A DNA stretch of 5,116 nt from Candidatus Bathyarchaeota archaeon (GTDB lineage Archaea; Thermoproteota; Bathyarchaeia; RBG-16-48-13; GCA-020355125), in NCBI GenBank assembly GCA_026014905.1, contig JAOZHK010000035.1:1-5116 (forward strand). Direction: 5' to 3'. This document shows, piece by piece, positions 5,004 to 5,116 of the stretch (positions are counted from its first letter, which is position 1; each line of letters opens with the position of its first letter). The notes beneath the pieces are model-generated. The model was not told the origin of the DNA and made no database searches. It worked only from the letters and a program-made list of their open reading frames with translations. Made by a program: the position numbers and the translations under genes.

Positions 5004-5094
5004 TGTCAGTTTCGTTTGACATGCACACCGAGCTGGGTCAATTCCATACTTATGAAATGTAGTTATCCGGAATTAGTGTCGACAACATATATAG

Positions 5095-5100
5095 TATAAT
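5095..5100 (+). promoter_or_regulatory. Possible -10 box facing out of the window
   Basis: A perfect TATAAT lies 16 bp from the right edge, pointing right. The -35 region (about TTAGTG at 5073-5078) is weak. The ATG just after it closes at once with TAA, so any gene would start beyond the window. Confidence 0.25.
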
Positions 5101-5116
5101 AATGATCTTGGGGTAA

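Larger units (their letters stand above)
4777..5116. other. Spacer without a recognised gene
   Basis: No reading frame here has a ribosome site or a recognisable product. The region holds repeat copy 3 with its TTGGGTTAATC prefix (4954-4964), a TGTCA/TGACA hairpin (5005-5022), a TGGGTCAATTC stretch (about 5035-5045) and a TATAAT near the right edge. Confidence 0.5.

Noticed and set aside
4960..5022. Possible tRNA gene around GAGCAACGGACTTACCATCCGTT
   Set aside because: The anticodon-arm likeness is strong (5-bp stem, 7-nt loop with TAC), but position 37 would be C, no acceptor stem pairs, and the TTTCG hairpin after it does not form a normal T-arm. The same core also occurs elsewhere as a repeat.

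Overview
The window reads as a piece of bacterial chromosome of moderate to low GC, probably from a Gram-negative organism. The evidence for Gram-negative is a TonB-type protein: one N-terminal membrane helix plus a TonB C-terminal domain, which only makes sense with an outer membrane. Shine-Dalgarno sites are strong (AGGAG, GAGGTGA, GGAGG) and the promoters follow the sigma-70 pattern. Gene density is low and the genes are single transcription units separated by long spacers full of repeats. This is typical of uncultivated bacteria, but the lineage cannot be fixed from this sequence.

Layout: (1) Positions 1-404 hold no convincing protein gene. They carry a good plus-strand promoter overlapped by a perfect dyad, a 16-codon reading frame, a MITE-like segment (about 147-387) with near-perfect terminal inverted repeats, and a perfect 13-bp hairpin. 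(2) Positions 405-1010, minus strand: a nitroreductase-family flavoprotein. (3) Positions 1011-1350: a repeat-rich spacer with the nitroreductase promoter and four repeat or hairpin elements. (4) Positions 1351-2214, minus strand: a MerB-like (alkylmercury lyase family) protein fused to a cysteine-rich BFD-like [2Fe-2S] domain. (5) Positions 2215-2434: a divergent promoter region. (6) Positions 2435-2887, plus strand: a short TonB-like protein starting at TTG. (7) Positions 2888-3143: a convergent spacer with repeat fragments. (8) Positions 3144-4682, minus strand: an M3-type zinc metallopeptidase. (9) Positions 4683-5116: the M3 promoter region, another repeat copy, and a possible outward promoter at the right edge.

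The four protein genes do not form an operon. Each has its own plausible promoter, and three of the four -10 boxes lie only 18-22 nt before the start codon, implying very short leaders. The MerB-BFD protein and the nitroreductase run in the same direction but are 340 bp apart; a joint role in detoxification or redox chemistry is only a guess. The two most notable signals are the MerB-BFD fusion without any other mer gene, and a family of intergenic repeats with the exact 14-mer AACGGACTTACCAT (three perfect copies, two diverged relatives), often preceded by a TTGGG(G)TCA-like motif.
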